The notes: generated by a model not told the origin, from the sequence alone. DNA of 31,608 nt from an uncultured Megasphaera sp. (GCF_900539295.1 NZ_UQBH01000029.1:1-31608), one strand, 5' to 3'. Counted from the first letter of the stretch, positions 1 through 7,390 are shown. Numbers and translations: made by a program.

Positions 1-45
1 CTTGGGGGGAGGCCCCCTGGGAGGATAGGAAGCCGCTGATTAAGC

Positions 46-80
46 AAGAAGCACTAGCATATGCTAGTGCTTCTTTTGTT
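46..80. terminator. Bidirectional terminator at the left edge
   Basis: Positions 46-60 and 61-75 form a perfect 15-bp inverted repeat with no spacer (a 4-nt loop would form in RNA). Short T-rich sequence follows on the + strand, and the upstream A-rich edge gives T's on the - strand. It probably ends a gene lying left of the window. The bases before it (1-45) are G/C-rich with stops in two frames and give no recognisable protein. Confidence 0.75.
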
Positions 81-670
81 ATATGAAAGATGAAATGAAA
101 TAAAAATTACGACGGATGTCCGAAGACGACGGGACTGCCGTTGTCGGAATAATGTGCCAGCCTTTAAGACGGATGCTGCAAGCAACAAGACTGCCGTTAT
201 CAGATTCATGTGTCAGCTTTTAAAACCCCATACAGCCGCCGTCAGAACTACCTGTCATACCTTAAGATAAAATTACTCAGAATTACAGAATCATTAAGAA
301 AAACATTTTTATACAGATGTCGAGCTAAAAGTTTTTTCCTTACTCTATGGATACGGCCATTGATCATCCCCATGTCTCCGCCCGTGGCACTGCGGTGGAA
401 CCTGTAAACTTCGAAAGCTTGCGACTCAGCTTTGCCGAAAAATCCATCAGCCTCGCTAAAACCAAAGAAGCACCGGTCAATACCGATGCCTCTTTTTTTT
501 ATGCATGTTTTCCTCTGATTTAAACAATACTTAATGAGTAATGATTTTATAATAATAAAGATTCTCAAAAAGCACTATGCAAAATCATGTTGCTTATAGT
601 ATAATGTAACCAAATTAAATAGTACTACAGAATTTACTTAACTTTTTATGTATATAGAGGAGGGCTTTGA
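76..670. other. Gene-poor stretch upstream of eno with possible gene debris
   Basis: About 600 bases carry no convincing gene. They hold an imperfect tandem repeat (111-222) and one short open frame, 347-523 on the + strand (58 codons, no good ribosome binding site). Its codon choice looks protein-like, but I do not recognise the product. From about 524 the sequence becomes AT-rich and carries the leader of eno: a TATAAT at 600-605 without a clear -35 box. A minus-strand frame through 248-568 looks like a shadow of the + strand sequence. Confidence 0.5.
111..222. repeat. Imperfect tandem direct repeat, about 57-bp period
   Basis: Positions 111-166 and 168-222 align along their whole length with roughly two thirds identity. 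Shared segments include GACGGATG at the start, GACTGCCGTT in the middle and a CAGCxTTTA-type end. Neither copy has an intact reading frame. The pair may be a decayed duplication; no function can be read from it. Confidence 0.6.
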
Positions 671-1966
671 ATGAAGAACATTCGTATTGAAGCAGTTGTT
701 GGTCGTGAAATTTTGGACTCTCGCGGTAACCCCACGGTACAGGCCGACGTTATTTTGTCTGACGGCACGGTAGGCCGCAGCGCAGCTCCCAGCGGCGCAT
801 CGACAGGCCAGTTTGAAGCTCTTGAACTTCGCGACGGCGATAAGAGCCGTTATGGCGGCAAAGGTGTAACCAAAGCCGTTGAAAACATCAACACGGTACT
901 GCAGGACGTATTAAAAGGACAGGATCCCTTTGATACCTACGGCATTGACCGTCTGATGATTGATGCTGACGGCACGTCGGATAAATCCCGTCTGGGTGCC
1001 AATGCGATTTTGGCAGTATCCCTGGCTACGGCCAGAGCAGCTGCAGCTTCGCTGGATATTCCCTTGTACCGCTTCTTAGGCGGCGTAAACGGTAATTACC
1101 TGCCCGTACCGATGATGAACATTTTGAATGGCGGCGCTCATGCTGCCAATACGGTAGACGTTCAGGAATTCATGATTATGCCTGCCGGCGCTCCTTCCTT
1201 CCATGAAGGCCTCCGTTGGTGCGCTGAAGTCTACCACGCACTGGCAGCTTTGTTGAAGAGCAAAGGCTTGGCTACTTCTGTTGGTGACGAAGGCGGCTTT
1301 GCTCCGAACCTCGCCAGCGATGAAGAAGCTATTCAGTACATCCTGAAAGCTATCGAAGAAGCCGGCTACAAACCGGGCACGGATTTCGTCTTGGCACTCG
1401 ACGCAGCTGCCAGCGAATGGAAAGGTGAAAAACAGGGGCAGTACCATCTGCCGAAGAGCGGTCAGTCCTTTACGACGGATGAATTAATCGCTCATTGGAA
1501 GAAACTGTCCGATGCATATCCGATCTACTCCATCGAAGATGGTCTCGACGAAGAAGATTGGGAAGGCTGGGCAAAATTGACTCAGGCTTTGGGTCAGCGC
1601 GTACAGCTCGTCGGTGACGACTTATTCGTTACCAACACGGAACGCCTGGCTAAAGGGATTGCCCAGGGCAGCGGCAACGCTATCCTCATTAAATTGAACC
1701 AGATCGGCTCCATTTCGGAAACGCTGGAAGCCATTAAATTGGCTCATCGTTCCGGCTACCGGGCTATCGTATCCCACCGCTCCGGTGAAACGGAAGATAC
1801 GTCCATTGCAGACCTGGCAGTCGCTTTGAACACGGCACAGATCAAAACAGGCGCACCGAACCGCAGTGAACGCGTTGCAAAATACAATCGCCTGCTGCAG
1901 ATCGAAGGCGAACTCGGCGGCAAAGGGATTTATCCCGGCTTCGAAGCCTTCGGCATTCAGCGCTGA
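671..1966 (+). CDS. eno: Enolase (phosphopyruvate hydratase)
   Basis: Cytosolic glycolytic enzyme that interconverts 2-phosphoglycerate and phosphoenolpyruvate using Mg2+. The 431-residue product has the usual enolase length. It starts with the typical N-terminal segment containing REILDSRGNPTV, then ASTG at the mobile loop, GDEGGFAPN mid-protein, the metal-binding region IEDGLDEEDW, and the C-terminal SHRSGETED catalytic loop. The start is fixed by an AGGAGG about 8 bases upstream. TATAAT at 600-605 may be its -10 box. It appears to be transcribed alone: terminator material lies upstream, and the next gene is convergent with its stop overlapping the end of eno by 10 bases. Certain by similarity. 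Confidence 0.98.
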   Translation: MKNIRIEAVVGREILDSRGNPTVQADVILSDGTVGRSAAPSGASTGQFEALELRDGDKSRYGGKGVTKAVENINTVLQDVLKGQDPFDTYGIDRLMIDADGTSDKSRLGANAILAVSLATARAAAASLDIPLYRFLGGVNGNYLPVPMMNILNGGAHAANTVDVQEFMIMPAGAPSFHEGLRWCAEVYHALAALLKSKGLATSVGDEGGFAPNLASDEEAIQYILKAIEEAGYKPGTDFVLALDAAASEWKGEKQGQYHLPKSGQSFTTDELIAHWKKLSDAYPIYSIEDGLDEEDWEGWAKLTQALGQRVQLVGDDLFVTNTERLAKGIAQGSGNAILIKLNQIGSISETLEAIKLAHRSGYRAIVSHRSGETEDTSIADLAVALNTAQIKTGAPNRSERVAKYNRLLQIEGELGGKGIYPGFEAFGIQR

Positions 1967-2283
1967 TAGTGATCTTGTCCCCAACTACAAACTTGTTGTA
2001 AGATCGGCATAAGAGACTTCCCCAGTGTTGTCAGCCCATATTCTACTTTGGGCGGCACCTGGGGATATTCTTTTCTATAAATGATGCCGTCAGCTTCCAT
2101 TTCCTTGAGCTGCTGGGATAACATTTTATGTGTTACTTTCCCCAGGGCTTTTTTTAGTTCGCCATAGCGCAGCACTTCTTTTTTCCAAAGCCAAAAGAGG
2201 ATGTGCATCTTCCATTTTCCGTTGAATAAGGAACAGGCGTAGGCAAAGGGCTGGACATCGACGGATGTAAATTTTTCGTCCAT
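1957..2283 (-). CDS. HxlR-family winged-helix transcriptional regulator
   Basis: Small DNA-binding protein of 108 residues, counted from the ATG at 2283. GAAAGGAGTG is well placed before that ATG; an upstream ATG at 2316 in the same frame lacks such a site. Family signs are the N-terminal Cys17 followed by GKWKMHILF, the helix-turn-helix around residues 40-65 (ELKKAL then KMLSQQLKEME), and the wing YPQVPPKVEYGLT with TLGKSL after it. HxlR relatives such as YodB and HypR sense electrophiles or oxidants through an N-terminal Cys. That role is inferred here from Cys17 and from the divergent flavoprotein gene. The stop lies inside the end of eno (10-base convergent overlap). Confidence 0.93.
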   Translation of the reverse strand: MDEKFTSVDVQPFAYACSLFNGKWKMHILFWLWKKEVLRYGELKKALGKVTHKMLSQQLKEMEADGIIYRKEYPQVPPKVEYGLTTLGKSLMPILQQVCSWGQDHYQR

Positions 2284-2307
2284 GATTATACACTCCTTTC
2301 TGTTAGA

Positions 2308-2336
2308 ATGATACAAAAAGAGAGTAATGAAGTCAA
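2308..2336 (-). promoter_or_regulatory. Promoter of the HxlR gene
   Basis: On the minus strand, TTGACT (2331-2336) and TATCAT (2308-2313) are separated by exactly 17 bases. They lie just upstream of the ribosome binding site of the regulator gene, with initiation expected about 2300. Confidence 0.75.
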
Positions 2337-2356
2337 TACTTCCCTTTGGGATAGTA
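2337..2356. promoter_or_regulatory. Candidate HxlR operator (imperfect palindrome)
   Basis: TACT-T-CCC at the left and GGG-AT-AGTA at the right form an imperfect palindrome between the two divergent promoters. A direct repeat ATAGTaCCTT / ATAGTgCCTT (2351-2360, 2366-2375) overlaps it. The TACT...AGTA ends resemble the spaced half-sites described for YodB-type HxlR regulators. Binding is inferred, not shown. Confidence 0.45.
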
Positions 2357-2376
2357 CCTTACTTAATAGTGCCTTG

Positions 2377-2405
2377 TTGATTCTTTGACCTTTTATCCAT
2401 ATAAT
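2377..2405 (+). promoter_or_regulatory. Promoter of the divergent flavoprotein gene
   Basis: TTGATT (2377-2382) and TATAAT (2400-2405) with a 17-base spacer, about 55 bases upstream of the flavoprotein start. Confidence 0.75.
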
Positions 2406-2461
2406 GATAGGAATATCGTGTAAGTTAGTTAACGGATTACATGGAATAGGAGGAATGAATG

Positions 2462-3106
2462 ATGAAGGTATTAATGGTGAATGGAAGTCCCCATCTCAAA
2501 GGCTGTACCTATACGGCGCTGGAAGAAGTCGGCAAAACGCTGAAGGAAAATGGCGTCGACTATGAAATTTTTCAGTTAGGGCCCCGTCCCATGCGAGACT
2601 GTATCGGCTGTAATAAGTGTAACGGCCATGGCTGTATCTTTAAAGATGACAATGATGATGCCGTCAATCGTTTCTTGGAAAAGGCCACAGAAGCTGATGG
2701 TTTCGTCTTTGGTTCTCCCGTCTACTATGCCCATCCGAGTGGTCAGATCTTATCGTTCTTGAATCGTGTCTTTTACTCCTCTGCCGTTGGGGAACTCTAC
2801 CCCGTTTTTGCCGGCAAGCCGGGGGCAGCTGTCGTTTCGGCCCGCCGCGGCGGTACGACGGCATCCGTCGATGTATTGAATAAATACTTTGGCATTGCCA
2901 GCATGCCCATTGTCCCCTCTACGTATTGGAACATGGTCCACGGCATGACGCCCGATGAAGTTCTCAAAGATTTGGAAGGCCTTCAGACCATGCGCAATAT
3001 CGGCCGCAATATGGCCTGGATGCTGAAAGGCTTTGCGAAGCAAGAGCAAGAAAGTGCTTTTGCCGATCATGTCGAAACAGAACATCGAACTGACTTTAAT
3101 CACTAA
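2462..3106 (+). CDS. Flavodoxin-fold NAD(P)H-dependent oxidoreductase, iron-sulfur-flavoprotein-like
   Basis: A 214-residue protein of the FMN-reductase/flavodoxin family, expected to bind FMN and reduce quinones, azo compounds or other electrophiles. The N-terminus MKVLMVNGSPHLKG is the phosphate-binding loop. Residues 47-58 carry C-x2-C-x2-C-x4-C followed by KDD, the compact Cys motif of iron-sulfur flavoproteins, which may ligate a [4Fe-4S] cluster. GSPVYYAHPSG (flavin loop) and SARRGGTT follow. Two adjacent ATGs exist (2459, 2462); the second has better spacing from AGGAGG (2448-2453). The gene is divergent from an HxlR regulator, which suggests induction by reactive compounds. The substrate is unknown. 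Confidence 0.9.
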   Translation: MKVLMVNGSPHLKGCTYTALEEVGKTLKENGVDYEIFQLGPRPMRDCIGCNKCNGHGCIFKDDNDDAVNRFLEKATEADGFVFGSPVYYAHPSGQILSFLNRVFYSSAVGELYPVFAGKPGAAVVSARRGGTTASVDVLNKYFGIASMPIVPSTYWNMVHGMTPDEVLKDLEGLQTMRNIGRNMAWMLKGFAKQEQESAFADHVETEHRTDFNH

Positions 3107-3160
3107 ACTTGATTGTAAGGCGAGCTATAACGCCTTACGGGAATGGAATTTAATTTTTGC

Positions 3161-3217
3161 ATAACAAAACGGTTGCTGTCCTGAGAGAAAATCCTCGGAC
3201 GGCAACCGTTTTGTTAT
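3161..3217. terminator. Bidirectional terminator between convergent genes
   Basis: A long hairpin pairs 3161-3176 with 3202-3217 (16 bp perfect) and adds a GTCC/GGAC inner stem. A and T runs at both ends suit both directions. It separates the flavoprotein gene from the minus-strand permease. A smaller hairpin (TAAGGCG / CGCCTTA, about 3116-3137) precedes it. Between 3218 and 3325 there is only an isolated GAAAGGAGGT (about 3266) with no usable start codon after it. Confidence 0.85.
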
Positions 3218-3325
3218 AATACTGACTTAAATTAGACTATTTTTGTACCGCTTTACTAGATTAAAGAAAGGAGGTAAAGCTATCGTACAAGAGTCTGACT
3301 TACCAAGGGGGAGCTAAGCTAAACT

Positions 3326-4702
3326 TTATTTATTAAGAAGACTGTGGCTGCGGCTGTAGCCGTAGTAAATGATCAAGCCGAGAACGAGCCAGCCGATGAA
3401 GAGCATATGGGTCAACGGCGACAGTTCATAGATAAGGTAGAAGCAAACGATAACGCCGATGGGGGCAATGATCGGAAGAATCGGGCAACGGAATTTCCGC
3501 GGGATTTCCGGGTGGTTGCGGCGCATAGCGACGATACCGATGAAGTTAATTAAGAATACTGCCAGCGTACCGGTGTTGGATAATTCGACGATGTGCATCA
3601 GCGGAACGAAACCGGAGATGATGGCGATAATGATCGAACCAACGATGGTAATCAGATACGGTGTGTGGTACGTATCATGAATCTTGCAGAGATGCTGCGG
3701 CAGGAGGCCGTCGCGGGAAACTGCAAAGAAGATACGGGACTGGCCGAAGAGGTAAACGATAAGCGTCGTAATGATACCGGCCAAGACGCCGATTGCGATG
3801 AGGTTGGCAAGATCAGGCCAGCCGAGGAGACGCAGCGCATAAGCAACCGGTTCCGGCGTATCGAGCTGGGTATAGTTAACGGCAGCTGTCAGGGCCAGGG
3901 ATACGGCGATGTACAGGGCCATACAAATGGCGATGGAAGAAATGATCCCGATGGGGAGGTCACGAGACGGATTCTTACATTCTTCAGCAGACGTAGCAAC
4001 GGCGTCAAAGCCCATGTACGAGAAGAATACGATAGATGCGCCGCTGAATACGCCGCGAATGCCGAAAGGCGTAAAGGGTGAAAGATTATCGGGATTAGCA
4101 TGCGGTGCAGCTGTGACGACGAAGGCGACGATAGCTGCCAAAGCGACGAGGATCAGTGCAAAGTTTAATTTTGCACTTTGCTTGGTGCCGCGAATGAGTA
4201 CCGCGCAGAGCAAAAGGATGATAATGATGGATGGCAGATTGACGATCCCGCCTTCAGCCGGTGTTTTGAGCAGATAGTCAGGAATGACAAATCCCAAGGA
4301 TGCACTCATGCCGGACAGATAGCCTGAGAACCCGACGGCAACGGCACTGGCGGTGACTGTATATGCCAGGATTAGTGACCAGCCGCATAAGAAGGCCATC
4401 CCTTCACCCAGAGAAGCAAAGGTATAGGAATAAACACTGCCTGAAGCAGGGATGAAGGATGAAAATTCACTATACGTTAAGCCTACAAGAATACAGAGGA
4501 AACCAGCGATGACAAAGGATAAAGCAACGCCAGGCCCCGCATAGCGAGCTGCGGCAATACCTGTCAAGACAAAGACCCCGGCTCCGATGATACCGCCAAC
4601 ACCTAAGAAGGTGAGGTCCATGACGCTAAGGTTCTTACTTAGCTTTGAGCTGCTTGCATCATCTTGCAATTGAGATACGGACTTCGTTCGAAAAAATGAC
4701 AT
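3326..4702 (-). CDS. APC-family amino acid permease
   Basis: Integral cytoplasmic-membrane transporter of 458 residues with about 12 hydrophobic segments, the usual size for the amino acid-polyamine-organocation superfamily. The first helix carries GVGGIIGAGVFVLTG, the helix-break substrate site of APC proteins. PASGSVYSYTF in helix 3 and FFSYMGFDAVATSAEE mid-protein are typical of the YfnA/cationic amino acid transporter group. Uptake of an amino acid by proton symport, or exchange, is therefore likely, but the substrate cannot be read from sequence. The start has a moderate AAAGGATGTGAG upstream. It forms a single-gene unit with its own promoter and shares the bidirectional terminator with the flavoprotein. 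Confidence 0.93.
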   Translation of the reverse strand: MSFFRTKSVSQLQDDASSSKLSKNLSVMDLTFLGVGGIIGAGVFVLTGIAAARYAGPGVALSFVIAGFLCILVGLTYSEFSSFIPASGSVYSYTFASLGEGMAFLCGWSLILAYTVTASAVAVGFSGYLSGMSASLGFVIPDYLLKTPAEGGIVNLPSIIIILLLCAVLIRGTKQSAKLNFALILVALAAIVAFVVTAAPHANPDNLSPFTPFGIRGVFSGASIVFFSYMGFDAVATSAEECKNPSRDLPIGIISSIAICMALYIAVSLALTAAVNYTQLDTPEPVAYALRLLGWPDLANLIAIGVLAGIITTLIVYLFGQSRIFFAVSRDGLLPQHLCKIHDTYHTPYLITIVGSIIIAIISGFVPLMHIVELSNTGTLAVFLINFIGIVAMRRNHPEIPRKFRCPILPIIAPIGVIVCFYLIYELSPLTHMLFIGWLVLGLIIYYGYSRSHSLLNK

Positions 4703-4768
4703 ACACTCACATCCTTTTTTAATAAAAATAACAGAAACATTTAATAAGATAAAGTTTTAGCTGATTTC

Positions 4769-4797
4769 ATTTTACTATGATTTATAGGTATCGTCAA
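4769..4797 (-). promoter_or_regulatory. Promoter of the permease gene
   Basis: On the minus strand, TTGACG (4792-4797) and TAAAAT (4769-4774) with a 17-base spacer, in an AT-rich intergenic region about 70 bases upstream of the permease start. Confidence 0.65.
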
Positions 4798-4837
4798 TAT
4801 AATTTTAATATATGGAAATGTGTATACAATATCCACC

Positions 4838-4866
4838 TTGCCAGTTAAGTGAGAACAGCTTATAAT
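4838..4866 (+). promoter_or_regulatory. Promoter of the HMA-domain gene
   Basis: TTGCCA (4838-4843), a 17-base spacer, then TATAAT (4861-4866). The start codon follows 57 bases later. Confidence 0.7.
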
Positions 4867-4922
4867 ATTGATGATGAGAATTTATTTCTTTTTTGTAATA
4901 GATAGAGGGGGACATAGAAATT

Positions 4923-5195
4923 ATGGGATTTTTTAGCCAGCTCTTCCATAAAGATCAAGGAGACGGAACAAAAAAATACGTCTACATTTCCGGTATGGTC
5001 TGCGAAAACTGTGCAAAACACGTAACCGAGGCCCTTAAAGGCGTCGATGGGATAGAAAAAGTAAAAGTCGATTTGATGCGTGGTCAGGCGGAAATTATTG
5101 CCGGTGACGATGTCAGCGATGACACAATTTTGAAAACAGTTGTTAATGCCGGCTATACGGCAACGGAAGTTTCTTCGATACCAAAATCGAATTAA
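4923..5195 (+). CDS. Small heavy-metal-associated (HMA) domain protein, CopZ-like
   Basis: A 90-residue protein with one ferredoxin-like HMA fold. Metal ligands are Cys27 and Cys30 in GMVCENC (the M-x-C-x-x-C copper-chaperone motif). The C-terminal part, NAGYTATEV, is the usual end of the domain. About 17 residues precede the domain, FFSQLFHKDQGD and a short linker, longer than in typical 68-residue CopZ. Cu(I) handling is the family role, but no copper ATPase or regulator gene lies next to it here, so another soft metal is possible. Start chosen by GAGGGGG upstream and the clear promoter. Confidence 0.88.
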   Translation: MGFFSQLFHKDQGDGTKKYVYISGMVCENCAKHVTEALKGVDGIEKVKVDLMRGQAEIIAGDDVSDDTILKTVVNAGYTATEVSSIPKSN

Positions 5196-5424
5196 TTTGC
5201 AAATATGTTATGCATAGGACTAAAAGTATATAACGTAATTGGATAACTTATACTAAACGTCAGATCGTGGCAATTTTTTTGTAAAAAGATCGTTGAAACT
5301 GCTCTTTGTTGGAAAAGCAACCGCTCTTTTACCGATTCGTGAGTATACTATAGATACAGTAAGAGTTAACTTACTCATCCAAGTATTTCGAATCACAGCG
5401 ATTCGGACAAAGGAGTGATTTGTT

Positions 5425-5610
5425 ATGAAGTACAAAGTAAACGATACCTGTATTGCCTGCGGTCTCTGCGCCGGTACTTGTCCTGAAGTTTTCCGCATGA
5501 ACGATGAAACGGGCATGGCCGAAGCTTATGCTGAGGCTACGGAAGCTACGAATGAATCGGCTCAGGATGCTATGAATTCCTGCCCGGCCGGTGCCATTGA
5601 AGAAGCATAA
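5425..5610 (+). CDS. Small [4Fe-4S] ferredoxin
   Basis: Electron carrier of 61 residues with a single cluster site. Cys9, Cys12 and Cys15 (C-I-A-C-G-L-C) plus the distant Cys53 (SCPAGAI) are the expected ligands; Cys19 is followed by Pro as in the family. The second half lacks a second C-x2-C-x2-C set, so this is a one-cluster ferredoxin of the Thermotoga/Desulfovibrio type, acidic throughout. AAAGGAGTG precedes the ATG at good spacing. Monocistronic, with a strong terminator after it. The 229 bases upstream contain a T run (about 5274-5280) but no stem, and a TATACT at 5344-5349 without a good -35. Confidence 0.95.
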   Translation: MKYKVNDTCIACGLCAGTCPEVFRMNDETGMAEAYAEATEATNESAQDAMNSCPAGAIEEA

Positions 5611-5655
5611 CCCGGTTTCAAGATCGATACTCTTTATATACTTCTTGTTTGATGC

Positions 5656-5692
5656 AAAGCACTGTCGGAGTTTCCGGCAGTGCTTTTTTTTT
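5656..5692 (+). terminator. Terminator of the ferredoxin gene
   Basis: A 14-bp stem (5656-5669 with 5673-5686, one G-T pair) and a 3-base loop, followed by an uninterrupted T run to 5692. Textbook intrinsic terminator. Confidence 0.93.
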
Positions 5693-5747
5693 GCAGCTGG
5701 GATGGCGGGGCGGAGTCGCGGTTTTTCCTGTCTTATAAAGTAAAGTA

Positions 5748-5756
5748 TGATATAAT
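5748..5756 (+). promoter_or_regulatory. Extended -10 promoter of the HEPN-like gene
   Basis: TG-A-TATAAT is an extended -10 box with only a weak -35 (CTGTCT at 5728). A TA-rich run with the perfect palindrome CTTATATATAAG (5769-5780) follows in the leader. Confidence 0.5.
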
Positions 5757-5833
5757 ATAATATATATACTTATATATAAGAATTGCCGTTTTCTATTTTT
5801 CGTAATTTGACGGCGTTGGACAGAAGGGGTAAT

Positions 5834-6190
5834 ATGACCGAGAGACAGGCTTTTTCCGCACAGTTACAGTTGCTGCAGCAGGCAGCGCAGCAGGACTTGT
5901 CGAATCTTTTTATCCTCCACGGCATCGTCCACTTATACCAAGGTGTCTTTGATTTGGGGCTGACCGTCTTTCGCGATGCCTTAAAGCGCGACGGCTTCGG
6001 GCTGTCTGCCATGGGCTCACCGAAGGAAATCATTGCCGAGGCTTATGAACAGTACCTCTTTGTCGATGAATCCCTGTGGCTGGCCATGCTCCGCGAACGT
6101 TTCGGCAGTGACGATTCGCTGGATGTCCGAGTACAGCGCATCCTGGATTCCTACGTACCGGCGTTGACGCAGCTTCAGGAAGAACTGTAA
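5834..6190 (+). CDS. Orphan HEPN-like protein (HI0074 nucleotidyltransferase-substrate-binding family)
   Basis: Helical 118-residue protein. It resembles the HI0074 family (nucleotidyltransferase substrate-binding proteins, a HEPN branch). The aromatic helix LFILHGIVHLYQGVFDLGLTV is followed by a segment matching the family's 'sPrevIreAf..gli.d.elWl.MleeR' core (GSPKEIIAEAY, then LWLAMLRERF), and the C-terminal YVPALTQLQ helix. HI0074 proteins normally have RN-x4-H after the 'MLexR'. Here the sequence continues FGSDDSLDV, so the R-x4-6-H RNase-type motif is absent. No MNT nucleotidyltransferase partner is adjacent. The start is ATG 5834, with AGAAGGGG upstream; a TTG at 5783 in frame has no binding site. 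Family assignment is by eye. Confidence 0.7.
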   Translation: MTERQAFSAQLQLLQQAAQQDLSNLFILHGIVHLYQGVFDLGLTVFRDALKRDGFGLSAMGSPKEIIAEAYEQYLFVDESLWLAMLRERFGSDDSLDVRVQRILDSYVPALTQLQEEL

Positions 6191-6270
6191 TCGTTGTTTT
6201 TCCCTCGAAGCAGAAAATTGATGCTCAGGTATTGACGGAATTTGAAAAAGATGATATCATTACAAAAGTT

Positions 6271-6297
6271 AGGCGTCCACCAACGCCTGGCTTTTTT
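6271..6297 (+). terminator. Weak terminator before rpmG
   Basis: AGGCGT (6271-6276) pairs with ACGCCT (6283-6288) around a 6-base loop, followed by GGC and six T's. It probably ends the HEPN-like transcript. Confidence 0.6.
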
Positions 6298-6316
6298 AAG
6301 TTACAGAAAAATTTCC

Positions 6317-6346
6317 TTGACTTAGACGTAGCTGTTGTGATACATT
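6317..6346 (+). promoter_or_regulatory. Promoter of the rpmG-secE-nusG-rplKAJL cluster
   Basis: TTGACT (6317-6322), an 18-base spacer, then an extended -10 TGA-TACATT (6338-6346). It lies about 60 bases before rpmG and is the only strong promoter seen before the ribosomal protein cluster. Confidence 0.75.
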
Positions 6347-6404
6347 ATAAAGGCAGTCTTACGTACAACTAGGCTTGTGACTATTTTTAAGAGAGGTGTA
6401 AGGA

Positions 6405-6554
6405 ATGCGTACAGCTATCACTTTGGCATGCACAGAATGCAAACAGCGCAACTACCGGACCAACAAGAATAAGAAGAATAATCCGGATCGTTTGGAACTG
6501 AAAAAATACTGCCCGTTCTGCAAAAAAGAAACGTTACATAAAGAAACGAAATAA
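6405..6554 (+). CDS. rpmG: 50S ribosomal protein L33
   Basis: Structural protein of the large ribosomal subunit, 49 residues: MRTAITLACTECKQRNY..., with DRLELKKYCPFC near the end. It has two Cys pairs, C9-x2-C12 and C36-x2-C39, so it is the zinc-binding (C+) form of L33. AAGGA lies close before the ATG. It is the first gene after the promoter and is followed by secE 47 bases on, the common Firmicute order rpmG-secE-nusG. Its small size makes it easy to miss. Confidence 0.95.
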   Translation: MRTAITLACTECKQRNYRTNKNKKNNPDRLELKKYCPFCKKETLHKETK

Positions 6555-6561
6555 TTGATTG

Positions 6562-6584
6562 AATAAGATTGTGCTAATCTTATT
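6562..6584 (+). promoter_or_regulatory. Hairpin between rpmG and secE
   Basis: AATAAGATT (6562-6570) and AATCTTATT (6576-6584) form a perfect 9-bp AT-rich stem with a 5-base loop. No T run follows, so it is not a normal terminator. It could protect or process the mRNA and lies just upstream of the secE ribosome binding site. Confidence 0.45.
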
Positions 6585-6601
6585 TGGATGTGAGAGGTTA
6601 T

Positions 6602-6835
6602 ATGGCACTTTCAGCTAAAAAAGCAGCACAAAAGAATAAGAAGAAGAACCCGGGCAAATCATTTTTATCTGGTGTAAAGGTGGAAATGAAGAAGGTCATC
6701 TGGCCGACAAAGAGGGAATTGATTAACTACACGGTTATGGTCATTGTTGCTACCATCGTCGTAATGGTAATCATTGGCGTGGCTGACGGCGCGTTCTCGC
6801 AGCTGTTTAAGTTATTCCAGCTTGTTGTCGGATAG
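6602..6835 (+). CDS. secE: Preprotein translocase subunit SecE
   Basis: Single-span membrane subunit of the SecYEG channel. From ATG 6602 the protein has 77 residues, normal for Gram-positive-type SecE. It has a Lys-rich cytosolic start, the amphipathic helix with VEMKKVIWPTKRELINYT (the conserved W-P-T/S signature), then one transmembrane helix of Val/Ile/Met. GAGAGG lies before the ATG; in-frame TTG (6584) and GTG (6590) upstream lack a site. The stop codon is part of the nusG ribosome binding site (TAGGAGGG), which indicates co-transcription. Confidence 0.96.
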   Translation: MALSAKKAAQKNKKKNPGKSFLSGVKVEMKKVIWPTKRELINYTVMVIVATIVVMVIIGVADGAFSQLFKLFQLVVG

Positions 6836-6850
6836 GAGGGCTGTGCTTAA

Positions 6851-7390
6851 ATGGAAGCAGATATGAAATGGTATGTCATCCATACGTATTCCGGTTATGA
6901 AAATAAAGTAATGCAAACGCTGGAACAGAAGGTCAAGTCCATGGGTTTGGAAAACGTCATTAACCGAATCCTCATCCCTATGGAAGACGAAATTGACGTT
7001 AAGGACGGGAAAAAGCGTACCGTTAAACGGAAAGTATTCCCCGGTTATGTCCTTATTGAAATGGAAGTCAATGACCGTTCCTGGTATGTCGTCCGCAATA
7101 CTCCCGGTGTTACCGGTTTTGTCGGGTCGGCTACGAAACCTATTCCCTTGGAACCTAAAGAAGTCGAAAAGATTCTGGGTAAACAGGAAGTAGAAAGCGA
7201 ACCGAAAACGCACATTTCTGTCGAAGTTGGCGAAGAAGTGCGCATTACCGAAGGGCCCTTTGAAAATTCTATCGCCGTCGTTACGGAGATTAATGAAGAA
7301 AAGGGTACCATTAAAGGCCTCGCAAATATGTTTGGCCGTGAAACTCCAGTAGAAGTCGACTATTCTCAAATCGAGAAGGGTCTGGAATAA
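6851..7390 (+). CDS. nusG: Transcription termination/antitermination factor NusG
   Basis: RNA polymerase-associated elongation factor of 179 residues. The N-terminal NGN domain starts with KWYVIHTYSGYENKV and contains KRKVFPGYVLIEM and VRNTPGVTGFVG. A linker of acidic residues leads to the C-terminal KOW domain (about 127-179) with VRITEGPFENSIAVV and GLANMFGRETPVEVDY. TAGGAGGG, overlapping the end of secE, lies about 10 bases before the ATG. It lies directly upstream of rplK. Confidence 0.97.
   Translation: MEADMKWYVIHTYSGYENKVMQTLEQKVKSMGLENVINRILIPMEDEIDVKDGKKRTVKRKVFPGYVLIEMEVNDRSWYVVRNTPGVTGFVGSATKPIPLEPKEVEKILGKQEVESEPKTHISVEVGEEVRITEGPFENSIAVVTEINEEKGTIKGLANMFGRETPVEVDYSQIEKGLE

Noticed and set aside
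3266..3336. GAAAGGAGGT as the start of a short gene
   Set aside because: No ATG, GTG or TTG follows at usable distance; only an ATC with 11 codons does. Probably a remnant.
3344..4277. Several + strand frames across the permease gene
   Set aside because: They are shadows of the minus-strand permease, with charged, repetitive composition and no start signals.
5761..5780. AT-rich palindromic run as an origin or repeat element
   Set aside because: It is short, single and sits directly after an extended -10 box, so it is better read as promoter/leader sequence.
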